Shown here piece by piece: positions 1 to 6,311 of a DNA stretch of 6,391 nt (position 1 is its first letter; each line of letters begins with the position of its first letter). The notes under the pieces were generated by a model. The model was not told the DNA's origin. It saw nothing but the letters and a program-made list of their open reading frames with translations, and made no database searches. Made by a program: the position numbers and the translations under genes. The stretch comes from Kiritimatiellia bacterium (GTDB lineage Bacteria > Verrucomicrobiota > Kiritimatiellia > JAAZAB01). The DNA is taken from assembly GCA_018400335.1 (NCBI GenBank), contig JAGYMT010000110.1, forward strand, positions 1 through 6,391, in the 5' to 3' direction.

Positions 1-50
1 CCTTTCTCTCTATTGCTGTTCTTCCCCCAGGCAGACAGGATGCTCGTGAT

Positions 51-1265
51 ATGAAAAAGATGATCGCACCGACGGAATCAGGCATAACGGCCCCGCTCGG
101 TTTCGCGGCATGCGGTGTAGAGGCAGGCATTAAGAGGAAGAACAGGAAGGACATAGCCCTGATCGTGAGCGAACTGCCGGCTTCCATGGCGGGCATGTTC
201 ACGACCAACAGGGTGCAGGCCGCGCCCGTTCTGCTGTGCAAGCGGCATCTGGCAGGGGGGACTGCCAGGGCGATTCTCGTGAACAGCGGCAATGCCAACG
301 CCTGCACCGGCAGGAAGGGGGCTGCCGATGCGCTTGAGATGGCGCGGATGACGGCCGACCTGCTCCGCGTTGATACCGAAACTGTTTATGTGTGCTCCAC
401 GGGCACGATAGGTGTGCCCATGCCCATGCAGACCGTGATGAGAGGTGTTCGGCTGGCGGCGACGAACCTTTCAAGGCAGGGCGGACCCGATGCCGCTGCG
501 GCCATAATGACCACCGACACAAAGCCCAAGCAGGCGGTCCGGCGGGTGAAGATTGACGGACGCACCGTGACCGTGGCCGGGATTGCAAAGGGCTCCGGCA
601 TGATCTCGCCGAATATGGCCACGATGCTTGCATTTCTTACGACCGACGCGAAGGTCGCCCCGAAAAAGCTCCAGGCATGCCTTTCATCCGCCGTGGGGCT
701 CAGCTTTAACCGCATAACCGTGGACGGCGATCAGAGCACTAACGATACGGTCCTGTTAATGGCCAACGGCGCGGCAGGCGGCAAGGCGCTTGGTTCCAAA
801 AATCCGGCCTGGAAACGTTTTTGCGCTGCGGTGAATGATGTGTGCACGGAACTGGCTATGATGATCGTGCGCGACGGCGAAGGCGCGACCAAGTTTGTTT
901 CCGTGACCGTGAAAGGGGCCGCGAGCGAGGCGGCCGCGGAGAAGGCGGCCCGCGCGGTGGCGTGTTCGCCGCTCGTCAAGACTTCATGGTGCGGCGCTGA
1001 TCCCAACTGGGGACGCGTCATCTGCGCCGTGGGCTATTCCGGGGTCGCGGTTGATCCCGACAGGATAGACATGGCTCTGAACGGAAAGCCCATGGTCAAA
1101 CGAGGACAGTCCGCCGGAGCGCCGGAGCGGGCGCTCAGAAAGATCATGTCGGCCGCCGCGTTCGCGCTGGAAATCAACCTTCATTCGGGGCGCTCGGCCT
1201 TTACGATCCACACGTGCGATTTGAGCAATGAGTATATCAGGATCAACGCATCTTATATGACTTGA
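51..1265 (+). CDS. argJ: Glutamate N-acetyltransferase / probable bifunctional ornithine acetyltransferase ArgJ
   Basis: A 404-residue cytoplasmic enzyme of arginine synthesis. It moves the acetyl group from N-acetylornithine to glutamate, giving ornithine and N-acetylglutamate; some members also use acetyl-CoA. The self-cleavage motif GSGMISPNMATMLAF starts at residue 181. By family knowledge the chain splits between Ala190 and Thr191, making Thr191 the nucleophile of the beta chain. Likely oxyanion residues are Thr117-Gly118 in STGTIG. Lys180, Glu277 in RDGEGATK, and Asn399 with the C-terminal Thr404 fit the known substrate contacts. Length is normal. The ATG at 51 has AGGA at 37-40 and begins a typical N-terminus (GITAPLGF). 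The start overlaps a TGA at 52-54 in another frame, so an ATGA overlap with an upstream gene (argC would be expected) is possible. The stop is 4 nt before argB. Whether it is mono- or bifunctional cannot be decided from sequence alone. Confidence 0.97.
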   Translation: MKKMIAPTESGITAPLGFAACGVEAGIKRKNRKDIALIVSELPASMAGMFTTNRVQAAPVLLCKRHLAGGTARAILVNSGNANACTGRKGAADALEMARMTADLLRVDTETVYVCSTGTIGVPMPMQTVMRGVRLAATNLSRQGGPDAAAAIMTTDTKPKQAVRRVKIDGRTVTVAGIAKGSGMISPNMATMLAFLTTDAKVAPKKLQACLSSAVGLSFNRITVDGDQSTNDTVLLMANGAAGGKALGSKNPAWKRFCAAVNDVCTELAMMIVRDGEGATKFVSVTVKGAASEAAAEKAARAVACSPLVKTSWCGADPNWGRVICAVGYSGVAVDPDRIDMALNGKPMVKRGQSAGAPERALRKIMSAAAFALEINLHSGRSAFTIHTCDLSNEYIRINASYMT

Positions 1266-1269
1266 CGGT

Positions 1270-2148
1270 ATGAAGACGATTGCAGAAAAAGCGGATGTGC
1301 TTATCGAGGCGATGCCCTATATCAGGGATTTTCGCGGCGAGATAGTGGTGATCAAGTTCGGCGGCAGCGCGATGGAGGATAAGGCCTGCTTCGACGGGAT
1401 TCTAGCCGATGTGGCTTTCATGGAATGCGTGGGACTGAAGCCGGTGATCGTGCACGGCGGGGGCAGCGCCATATCGCGCAGGATGAAGGAGGCCGGTCTG
1501 GCGCCTGTCTTCGTTAAGGGACTGAGAGTGACCGACGAAGCTTCCATCAAGCTCGTCGAGGAGACCCTGAACCGCGAGGTTAACCCGTTAATCGTGGACA
1601 AGATCATGGAAAACGGAGCACATGCGGTGGGTATCGAGGGGGGCAGGGTGCTGAATGCTGTGAAGCATATGCCGATTGACAACGATACGAAGGAGCCGCG
1701 GGATATCGGGTTCGTGGGCCGGGTCGTAAACGTCGAGACCTATCCCATCCGTTCATGCTTGAATTCATGCTCCGTTCCTGTCATTACGCCGGTGGGGCGC
1801 GGCGAGGACGGTCAGCTTTATAATATCAACGCCGATGATGCTGCTTCGGCCGTGGCCAGTGCGCTGCACGCGAGGAAGCTTGTGTTTTTGTCCGACATTC
1901 CCGGCCTCCTGAGGGATCCGCGGGATCCCGGGTCGGTGATTTCGCACTTGCGGCGCGGAGACGTGGATGAACTTGTCGCGGAAAAGGTCATTGACGGCGG
2001 CATGATGCCCAAGATCATGGGGGCGATGGGCGCGCTCGAGAACGGTGTAAGGAAGATTCATATTGTTGACGGCAGGCTGCCGCATTCACTACTGTTGGAG
2101 ATATTCACCACAACCGGAATAGGAACGGAGATTGTTTGCGATGAGTAA
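1270..2148 (+). CDS. argB: Acetylglutamate kinase ArgB, arginine-sensitive type
   Basis: A 292-residue amino-acid kinase that phosphorylates N-acetylglutamate with ATP, the committed step of arginine synthesis. Visible motifs are KFGGSAM (Lys29, Gly31-32), the glycine loop VHGGGSAIS at 61-69, GLRVTD at 84-89 with Arg86, NINADDAA at 185-192 (Asn187), LSDIPG at 207-212 (Asp209), and GGMMPK ending in Lys248. It is longer than the roughly 258-residue arginine-insensitive E. coli enzyme. It has the extra N-terminal helix (residues about 3-22) and the C-terminal signature IHIVDGR..HSLLLEIFT..GIGTEI at 263-288. Both are known marks of hexameric, arginine-inhibited kinases, so end-product inhibition is inferred. 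The start is 4 nt after the argJ stop without a strong Shine-Dalgarno sequence, suggesting translational coupling. The 3' end overlaps argD by 8 nt. Confidence 0.97.
   Translation: MKTIAEKADVLIEAMPYIRDFRGEIVVIKFGGSAMEDKACFDGILADVAFMECVGLKPVIVHGGGSAISRRMKEAGLAPVFVKGLRVTDEASIKLVEETLNREVNPLIVDKIMENGAHAVGIEGGRVLNAVKHMPIDNDTKEPRDIGFVGRVVNVETYPIRSCLNSCSVPVITPVGRGEDGQLYNINADDAASAVASALHARKLVFLSDIPGLLRDPRDPGSVISHLRRGDVDELVAEKVIDGGMMPKIMGAMGALENGVRKIHIVDGRLPHSLLLEIFTTTGIGTEIVCDE
2127..2130 (+). promoter_or_regulatory. Ribosome binding site for argD
   Basis: GGAG lies within the purine-rich stretch AGGAACGGAG at the end of argB, 10 nt before the ATG at 2141. It favours that ATG over the in-frame TTG at 2132, which would be only 1 nt from GGAG, although AGGA at 2121-2124 could still serve the TTG. 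Placement is by inspection only. Confidence 0.55.
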
Positions 2149-3436
2149 TACAGAAGATACGATTAACAGATTCGAAAAATACGTCATTCCTTCGTACAGC
2201 CGCGAGAAGATCGTGTTCGTCAGGGGCAAGGGAACCAAGCTGTGGGATGCGGACGGCAAGGTGTACCTTGATTTTCTTGCCGGCATATCGGTGCTGAACG
2301 TTGGACATAGTCATCCAGTGGTGGTCAAGGCGGTTCAGCAACAGCTTGAAAAGCTCACCCATGTCTCTAACCTGTACTACACGGAGAATCAGGGGCGCCT
2401 TGCCGAAAGGCTCTCCGGAATCTCGCTCGGCGGTAAATGTTTCTTCTGCAACTCCGGCGCCGAGGCCAACGAGGCGCTCATCAAGCTGGCGAGGTTGTGG
2501 GGACACGAGGCCGGTCGCTACGAGGTGATCACGATGCGCAACTCGTTCCACGGCAGGACGCTTGCGACCGCGGCGGCCACGGGGCAGGAGAAGGTGAAGA
2601 AGGGCTTCGACCCGATGCCCGAGGGTTTCGTTCATGCCGATTTCAACGATATAGAGTCGGTTAAGAGCTGTATTTCCGATAAGACGGCAGCCGTTCTGGT
2701 CGAGGCTGTTCAGGGCGAGGGCGGAATAATTCCCGCGCGCCCCGAGTTCATGAAGGAGTTGCGCGCGCTCTGCGACGAGAAGGGTATGCTGATGCTTTGC
2801 GACGAGGTTCAATGCGGAATGGGACGCACGGGCAACTGGTTCGGGTTCCAGGCGTATGACGTGCAGCCCGACGCTATTTCACTGGCTAAGGCGCTCGGCA
2901 GCGGCTACCCGATGGGGGCCATCGTCACTTCTCCGAAGCTGTCGGATGTGTTCCAGCCCGGCACGCATGCCAGCACCTTCGGCGGCACCCCCCCGGCCTG
3001 CGCCGCCGCGCTTGCGACCCTGAAAGTGATCGAGGATGAACAGCTTGTGCACAGGGCCGCGGTGCTGGGTAAGCATTTTATGGCGGGGCTCCAGACGCTT
3101 GTGGACAAGTATGAGCATCTCGTCGAGGTTCGCGGTCAGGGCCTGATGGTGGGATTAGTGCTCGACCTGCCGGCGAAGCCGTTGCAGGAGAGATTGTTTG
3201 ATATGGGCCTGATTTCCCTGGCAACCGCCGAAAACGTGTTGCGCTTCCTGCCGCCGCTTAATACGAAGGACGGCGAGATGGAAGAGGCGCTTGATATGAT
3301 AGCCGATGTCTGCGAGGAGTGGCACGCCGAGCTATCCGGCGTATCCGCCGAAGATGAGCCTGATGCGGAACAGGCTGATCCGGATACGGGGTCGGCGGAT
3401 GAGGCTGAAACCGACGATGAAGAGCAGACTTCGTAG
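2141..3436 (+). CDS. argD: Acetylornithine aminotransferase ArgD with an acidic C-terminal tail
   Basis: A 431-residue class III PLP aminotransferase. It exchanges the amino group between glutamate and N-acetylglutamate semialdehyde, making N-acetylornithine; some ArgD enzymes also act in lysine synthesis. Counting from the ATG at 2141: NSGAEANE at 104-111 binds cofactor phosphate, SFHGRT is at 135-140, VEAVQGEGG at 187-195, and LCDEVQCGMGRTG near 219-231 holds the PLP-contacting Asp221 and Gln224. LAKALGSG carries the Schiff-base Lys250, THASTFGG holds Thr283, and RFLPPL (368-373) is near the end of the fold. Thr replaces the usual Asn in GGNP (here GGTPPAC). Residues about 399-431 extend past the normal end and are rich in Asp, Glu, Ala and Ser. 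The ATG overlaps argB by 8 nt; TTG at 2132 is an alternative start adding three residues. It ends the operon, and the repeat element begins 2 nt after its stop. Confidence 0.95.
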   Translation: MSNTEDTINRFEKYVIPSYSREKIVFVRGKGTKLWDADGKVYLDFLAGISVLNVGHSHPVVVKAVQQQLEKLTHVSNLYYTENQGRLAERLSGISLGGKCFFCNSGAEANEALIKLARLWGHEAGRYEVITMRNSFHGRTLATAAATGQEKVKKGFDPMPEGFVHADFNDIESVKSCISDKTAAVLVEAVQGEGGIIPARPEFMKELRALCDEKGMLMLCDEVQCGMGRTGNWFGFQAYDVQPDAISLAKALGSGYPMGAIVTSPKLSDVFQPGTHASTFGGTPPACAAALATLKVIEDEQLVHRAAVLGKHFMAGLQTLVDKYEHLVEVRGQGLMVGLVLDLPAKPLQERLFDMGLISLATAENVLRFLPPLNTKDGEMEEALDMIADVCEEWHAELSGVSAEDEPDAEQADPDTGSADEAETDDEEQTS

Positions 3437-3437
3437 C

Positions 3438-3495
3438 TCCTTAATTTTCGTTTGTTCGACTAAATTTATCAAGCCAAAGGCATGATGAGTTGAAC
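3438..3495 (+). repeat. Palindromic intergenic element, long form (copy 1)
   Basis: The first 28 bases (3438-3465) recur at 6312-6339 with a single difference (T at 3451, A at 6325). Starting inside that match, GTTCGACT (3454-3461) can pair with AGTTGAAC (3488-3495), using one G-T pair. Between the arms lies a second hairpin: ATCA-a-GCC (3468-3475), loop AAA, GGC-a-TGAT (3479-3486), with one A-A mismatch. The result is a nested stem-loop of 42 bases, 17 nt after the argD stop. Compared with copy 2, the loop is longer by exactly 21 nt (3466-3486), which is the inner hairpin. It lacks a T tract after the stem, so it is not a classic intrinsic terminator. A REP-like dispersed element or an RNA 3'-end structure is the likeliest reading. 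Confidence 0.7.
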
Positions 3496-3532
3496 ATTTG
3501 ATTTCGACGTTGATAACATGTTCTCAGTCAAT

Positions 3533-3613
3533 GTGTTCAGTGTTCAGGGGTTCAGCGTTCAGGCAATGCCGAAGACTCTCCGTCCTGAACACTGAACACT
3601 GAACACTGAACAC
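3533..3613 (+). repeat. Heptamer-repeat long inverted repeat (TGTTCAG / CTGAACA)
   Basis: The right arm holds four perfect tandem copies of CTGAACA at 3585-3612. The left arm (3533-3563) holds the reverse complement as four units: two perfect TGTTCAG (3534-3547), one 8-base variant GGGTTCAG and one CGTTCAG. The arms are about 30 bases each and nearly complementary, with one extra base and a few substitutions on the left. They enclose a 20-base loop at 3564-3583. The right arm ends 21 nt before the glycosyltransferase start, so the structure sits in the 5' leader of that gene if it is transcribed from upstream. The uneven decay (right arm perfect, left arm degenerate) suggests recent unit duplication on the right. 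No coding potential was found. Confidence 0.85.
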
Positions 3614-3634
3614 TTTCAGCGAAGCTGGTTAGAT

Positions 3635-4432
3635 ATGGAACGTGATAAGATATCGGCATGTCTCACGGTGGGCAACGAAGAGAAGGTCATCGGGCGCTGT
3701 CTGAAGAGCCTTGCGTGGGTTGATGAAATCGTGGTGGTGGACAGCTTCAGCAACGACCGGACGGTCGAAATATGTAAAGAATTTACCGACAGGGTCTACC
3801 AGCACGAATGGCTTGGATACGTCGGGCAGAAGGATCTGGTAAAGAAGATGGCGTCGCACCCGTGGATACTGTTCGTTGACGCGGACGAGGAGGTGTCGCA
3901 AGAATTGAAGGAGCAGATCAGCGCCGAATTCGATAGCGGCGCCAACCGGCGCTTCGTGGGCTACGAGTTCCCGCGCAAGGTCTTTTTTATGAACGCCTGG
4001 GTGACCCACGGCGAGTGGTGGCCCGACGTTAAGATGCGGCTCTTTCTTAAGGACAAGGGCGTTTGCGCCGGGCGCGAGCCGCACGACCAGGTTATAGTTG
4101 ACGGTCCCGTCAGGCGACTTTCCGGATGCCTGAACCACTACACGTATCACGATATCGAGGACCAGGTGAAGACTCTGAACCGATTTTCCACGATTTCATG
4201 CGCGAAGATGATGGAGGATGACAGGAAGTTCAGGCCCTCCGACTTGTTTTTTCGTCCCGCGTTTCGCTTTTTCAGGGGATATTTTCTTAAGAGGGGATTC
4301 ATGGAAGGCTATCGCGGCCTGATAGTGGCTGTCATGGTCGCCATTGGCGTCTTCCTGAAGTACGCGAAGCTCTGGGAAGCGCGGAACGCGCCGCCGGGAC
4401 AGAAGCCCGATGGCGGTGAAAAGAAAGGTTGA
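3635..4432 (+). CDS. Glycosyltransferase family 2, WaaE/KdtX-like
   Basis: A 265-residue GT-A fold glycosyltransferase, resembling enzymes that add a hexose to the inner core of lipopolysaccharide. It opens directly with the nucleotide-sugar-binding strand (KISACLTVGNEEKVIGRCL, residues 5-23), followed by WVDEIVVVDSFSNDRTVEI at 28-46. VDADEEV at 81-87 contains the DAD metal-binding motif. The stretch REPHDQVIVDG...LNHYTYHD at 147-173 is the conserved acceptor-side region of this subfamily. Near the C-terminus a hydrophobic segment (228-243) flanked by basic and aromatic residues probably sits at the inner membrane. There is no signal peptide. No clear Shine-Dalgarno sequence precedes ATG 3635, and no ATG, GTG or TTG lies in frame in the 35 nt upstream. 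It overlaps murJ by 23 nt, supporting co-expression in envelope assembly. The exact donor and acceptor cannot be read from sequence; a capsule or other glycan role is possible. Confidence 0.9.
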   Translation: MERDKISACLTVGNEEKVIGRCLKSLAWVDEIVVVDSFSNDRTVEICKEFTDRVYQHEWLGYVGQKDLVKKMASHPWILFVDADEEVSQELKEQISAEFDSGANRRFVGYEFPRKVFFMNAWVTHGEWWPDVKMRLFLKDKGVCAGREPHDQVIVDGPVRRLSGCLNHYTYHDIEDQVKTLNRFSTISCAKMMEDDRKFRPSDLFFRPAFRFFRGYFLKRGFMEGYRGLIVAVMVAIGVFLKYAKLWEARNAPPGQKPDGGEKKG

Positions 4433-6011
4433 AAGGTTGGCCCAGTTGGACAATGGCAAGGTGATACGTTCCGCCGGAACGGTGGGGTTGTTCGTTCTCC
4501 TCAGCCGCCTGTTCGGGCTGGTGCGCGACATGAGCATGGCTGCCTGCTTCGGAACTTCCCTTGCCATGTCGGCATTTGTTGTTGCTTTCACCATTCCCAA
4601 CCTGTTCCGATCATTGTTCGGGGAGGGCGCCATGTCCTCCGCTTTTGTTCCCGTGTTCACCGAGACGCGCGCGAAAGAGGGGGATCGAAGGGTGTGGGTG
4701 TTCGCCGGCCGGATGTTCGCCGGCCTTGCGCTCCTCCTGGCCTCGGTGGTCCTGTTCGGCGTCCTGGTTGCATCAGGCCTGCTTTATGTGTTCCCGGGCA
4801 GCGAGCGGCTGACGCTGATATTGGTGCTGCTCCGAATCATGCTGCCCTATATGTTCCTGATCTGCATCGCCGCCTTCTTCTCCGCGATGCTCAATTCACT
4901 GCACAGGTTCGCGCTGCCCGCGACTGTTCCGGTGGTTCTCAACCTCGTCGTGATACTCGCGGTTCTGGGCGTTTGCCCGCGGCTTCCCGCCGACGGGTAT
5001 TCCAGGATCAAGGCCGTTGCATGGGCGGTTATCGCCGGCGGCGCAGTTCAGGCCATTATGCAGCTTCCGCGCCTCTGGCGATATGGTTTCAGGCCGTCGT
5101 TCATCGTTGACTGGCGCGACTCCGGCGTGCGCCGTGTTCTGAGCCTGATGGGCGTTGCTGTCATCGGCGTCGGGGTGACGCAGTTGAACGTACTCCTCGA
5201 CCGGTTTATTGCCGCCTTTATCAGTCAGGGAAGCCCGTCCTACCTCTATTTTGCCGAACGCCTCATCTATTTCCCCCTTGGCATCTTTGCGACCGCGCTC
5301 GGGACCGTGCTGCTGCCGGCCTTTTCGGGACATGCCGCGCAGGCCCGGATGGATCGCATGATGGATACGTTGAACCGCTCTATCAGGCATTTGATGTTCG
5401 TTATGGTTCCGGCGTCGGCCGGATTGATGGCGCTTGCCGGACCTATCGTCAGGCTGGTCTACGAGCGCGGCGATTTCACGCCGGAATCAACAAGGATGAC
5501 AATGCTGGCGCTGATGTTCTACGCCCCGGGCCTCATCGTTTTCAGCCTTTTGAAGATTTTTGTCCCCTTGTTCTACGCACGTCAGGACATGAAGACGCCC
5601 GTCAGGGTGGGGGTGATCTGCACAATTCTCAACATTATCCTGAGCCTTATTCTCATGTGGCCCCTGAAACATCTGGGGATAGCCCTTGCCACGGTTTTGG
5701 CCGCAACTGTTCATGTCGTTCTCCTGGTGGTTGTGGCGCAGGCGCGCATGGGTTCGCCGGGCTGGCTCGGCATTGCGCGGGCGTTTCTCAGGATGGGCGC
5801 CGCCGCCGCCGTAATGGCGATCTCAGCCGTTGCCGCGCACCGCTGGCTTTACTGCGTTGCGGGCGAACTTGGTGACCTGCCTCGCCAGATTACGGCGCTG
5901 CTCGGCAGCATCGCCATCGCCGTGCTGATCTACGCAGCCGGCGCGGCAGTGCTGCGATGCCCCGAACTCCGGGAGATATTGAGCGCCGTGAAGGAGAGAC
6001 GGCGGGGATAA
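4410..6011 (+). CDS. murJ: Lipid II flippase MurJ (MviN family)
   Basis: A 533-residue polytopic inner-membrane protein of the MOP superfamily that flips lipid II to the periplasmic face for peptidoglycan synthesis. About 14 hydrophobic segments can be counted, the first near 22-38 and the last near 494-515. Family motifs are SRLFGLVRD at 32-40, PNLFRSLFGEGAMSSAFVPVF at 63-83 (position 63 being Pro), YLYFAERLIYFPLGIF at 278-293, LGTVLLP at 297-303, ERGDFTPEST at 352-361 and FYARQDMKTPVRVG at 388-401. Aligned by eye to E. coli, Arg33, Arg39 and Arg284 match the essential cavity arginines Arg18, Arg24 and Arg270; Arg67 and Glu72 match Arg52 and Glu57. Ser54 stands where E. coli has Asp39. The ATG at 4410 has only a weak purine stretch (AGAAG) before it and lies 23 nt inside the glycosyltransferase gene. 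TTG 4437 or 4446, after AAAGG, are shorter alternatives. A candidate terminator follows. Confidence 0.96.
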   Translation: MAVKRKVERLAQLDNGKVIRSAGTVGLFVLLSRLFGLVRDMSMAACFGTSLAMSAFVVAFTIPNLFRSLFGEGAMSSAFVPVFTETRAKEGDRRVWVFAGRMFAGLALLLASVVLFGVLVASGLLYVFPGSERLTLILVLLRIMLPYMFLICIAAFFSAMLNSLHRFALPATVPVVLNLVVILAVLGVCPRLPADGYSRIKAVAWAVIAGGAVQAIMQLPRLWRYGFRPSFIVDWRDSGVRRVLSLMGVAVIGVGVTQLNVLLDRFIAAFISQGSPSYLYFAERLIYFPLGIFATALGTVLLPAFSGHAAQARMDRMMDTLNRSIRHLMFVMVPASAGLMALAGPIVRLVYERGDFTPESTRMTMLALMFYAPGLIVFSLLKIFVPLFYARQDMKTPVRVGVICTILNIILSLILMWPLKHLGIALATVLAATVHVVLLVVVAQARMGSPGWLGIARAFLRMGAAAAVMAISAVAAHRWLYCVAGELGDLPRQITALLGSIAIAVLIYAAGAAVLRCPELREILSAVKERRRG

Positions 6012-6024
6012 GCGCCGCGTGCTC

Positions 6025-6053
6025 GAACCCGCGGCAGCTCGCGGGGTCTTCTT
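6025..6053 (+). terminator. Candidate intrinsic terminator after murJ
   Basis: Stem CCCGCG (6028-6033) pairs with CGCGGG (6040-6045) around the 6-base loop GCAGCT. The outer GA/TC pairs (6025-6026 with 6047-6048) extend it past one mismatch. The stem is followed by a short pyrimidine tract TCTTCTT (6047-6053), T-rich but interrupted by C. It lies 14 nt after the murJ stop, the right place to end the glycosyltransferase-murJ transcript. The imperfect tail makes it a moderate candidate. Confidence 0.45.
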
Positions 6054-6059
6054 GAAATT

Positions 6060-6217
6060 ATGAACCGGCTCGAACTGGCCGTATTTATCGCAACGGAGTT
6101 CCATCGCCGCAGGATCACTGTTGTGCTCTTTGGCGGTTCCTGCGTATCTATCTGCAATGTTATCAAGACTTCATCATGGATTCGGATTTTGGGTCAAGCG
6201 CAGCCGGAATGGGTTGA
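6060..6217 (+). pseudogene. Remnant of a polymerase-beta-type nucleotidyltransferase, frameshifted
   Basis: From ATG 6060 the frame encodes NRLELAVFIATEFHRRR, then ITVVLFGGSCVSI (residues 19-31). This resembles the N-terminus of small nucleotidyltransferase-fold proteins (DUF6036/AbiEii-like), in which a helix is followed by a strand, GGS.VSIY, and about eight residues later DLDF. In this frame the sequence then loses similarity and continues to a TAG at 6243-6245. In the frame one base back, 6179-6190 reads D-S-D-F. The 23 bases between the SIC codons and DSDF are one short of the eight codons expected, so a single-base loss near 6177 would restore the GG(S)...DxD layout. The second frame stops at 6215-6217, so the rest of the domain is missing. 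There is no Shine-Dalgarno sequence. The family match is from memory and by eye. A short real gene of 61 codons (6060-6245) is the alternative. Confidence 0.42.
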
Positions 6218-6311
6218 AGATCAGCATGTTTTTCTGTTGACATAGAAGTAGACAGTCTTCATATTTTTCTGAAAGCATGATGATGTGCCGAGAAACTGAA
6301 GTAAGATTAGA

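Noticed and set aside
1..54. Possible 3' end of an upstream gene (such as argC) overlapping argJ by ATGA, ending MLVI and TGA at 52-54.
   Set aside because: All three + frames are open over most of these 50 bases and none shows a recognisable C-terminus, so the frame cannot be chosen.
199..633. Long minus-strand open frames opposite argJ, and similar ones opposite argB, argD, the glycosyltransferase and murJ.
   Set aside because: Their products are rich in Arg, Pro, Ser and His with no recognisable motif, as expected of antisense shadows of GC-rich genes.
1913..1929. Perfect 7-bp inverted repeat GGGATCC-GCG-GGATCCC inside argB.
   Set aside because: It encodes a repeated RDP in the ordinary LLRDPRDPGSVIS loop of the kinase family; codon coincidence is sufficient explanation.
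3441..3498. Minus-strand mini-ORF of 18 codons (MFNSSCLWLDKFSRTNEN) across copy 1 of the repeat.
   Set aside because: Too short, no ribosome binding site, and it coincides with the palindromic element; the resemblance to the copy 2 minus-strand frame (FSRTIEN) follows from the DNA repeat.
3490..3517. Weak sigma-70-like promoter TTGAAC, 16 nt, GATAAC before the glycosyltransferase gene.
   Set aside because: Only 4 of 6 matches in each box, and the -35 box lies within the palindrome arm; not enough to call.
3564..3583. The 20-base loop of the heptamer hairpin as a possible attachment site or CRISPR-like spacer.
   Set aside because: There is only one such loop, flanked by inverted rather than direct repeats, with no cas or integrase gene nearby.
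6275..6283. GCATGATGA shared between 3480-3488 and 6275-6283.
   Set aside because: A 9-base match with no flanking similarity, outside the aligned part of the repeat; likely chance.
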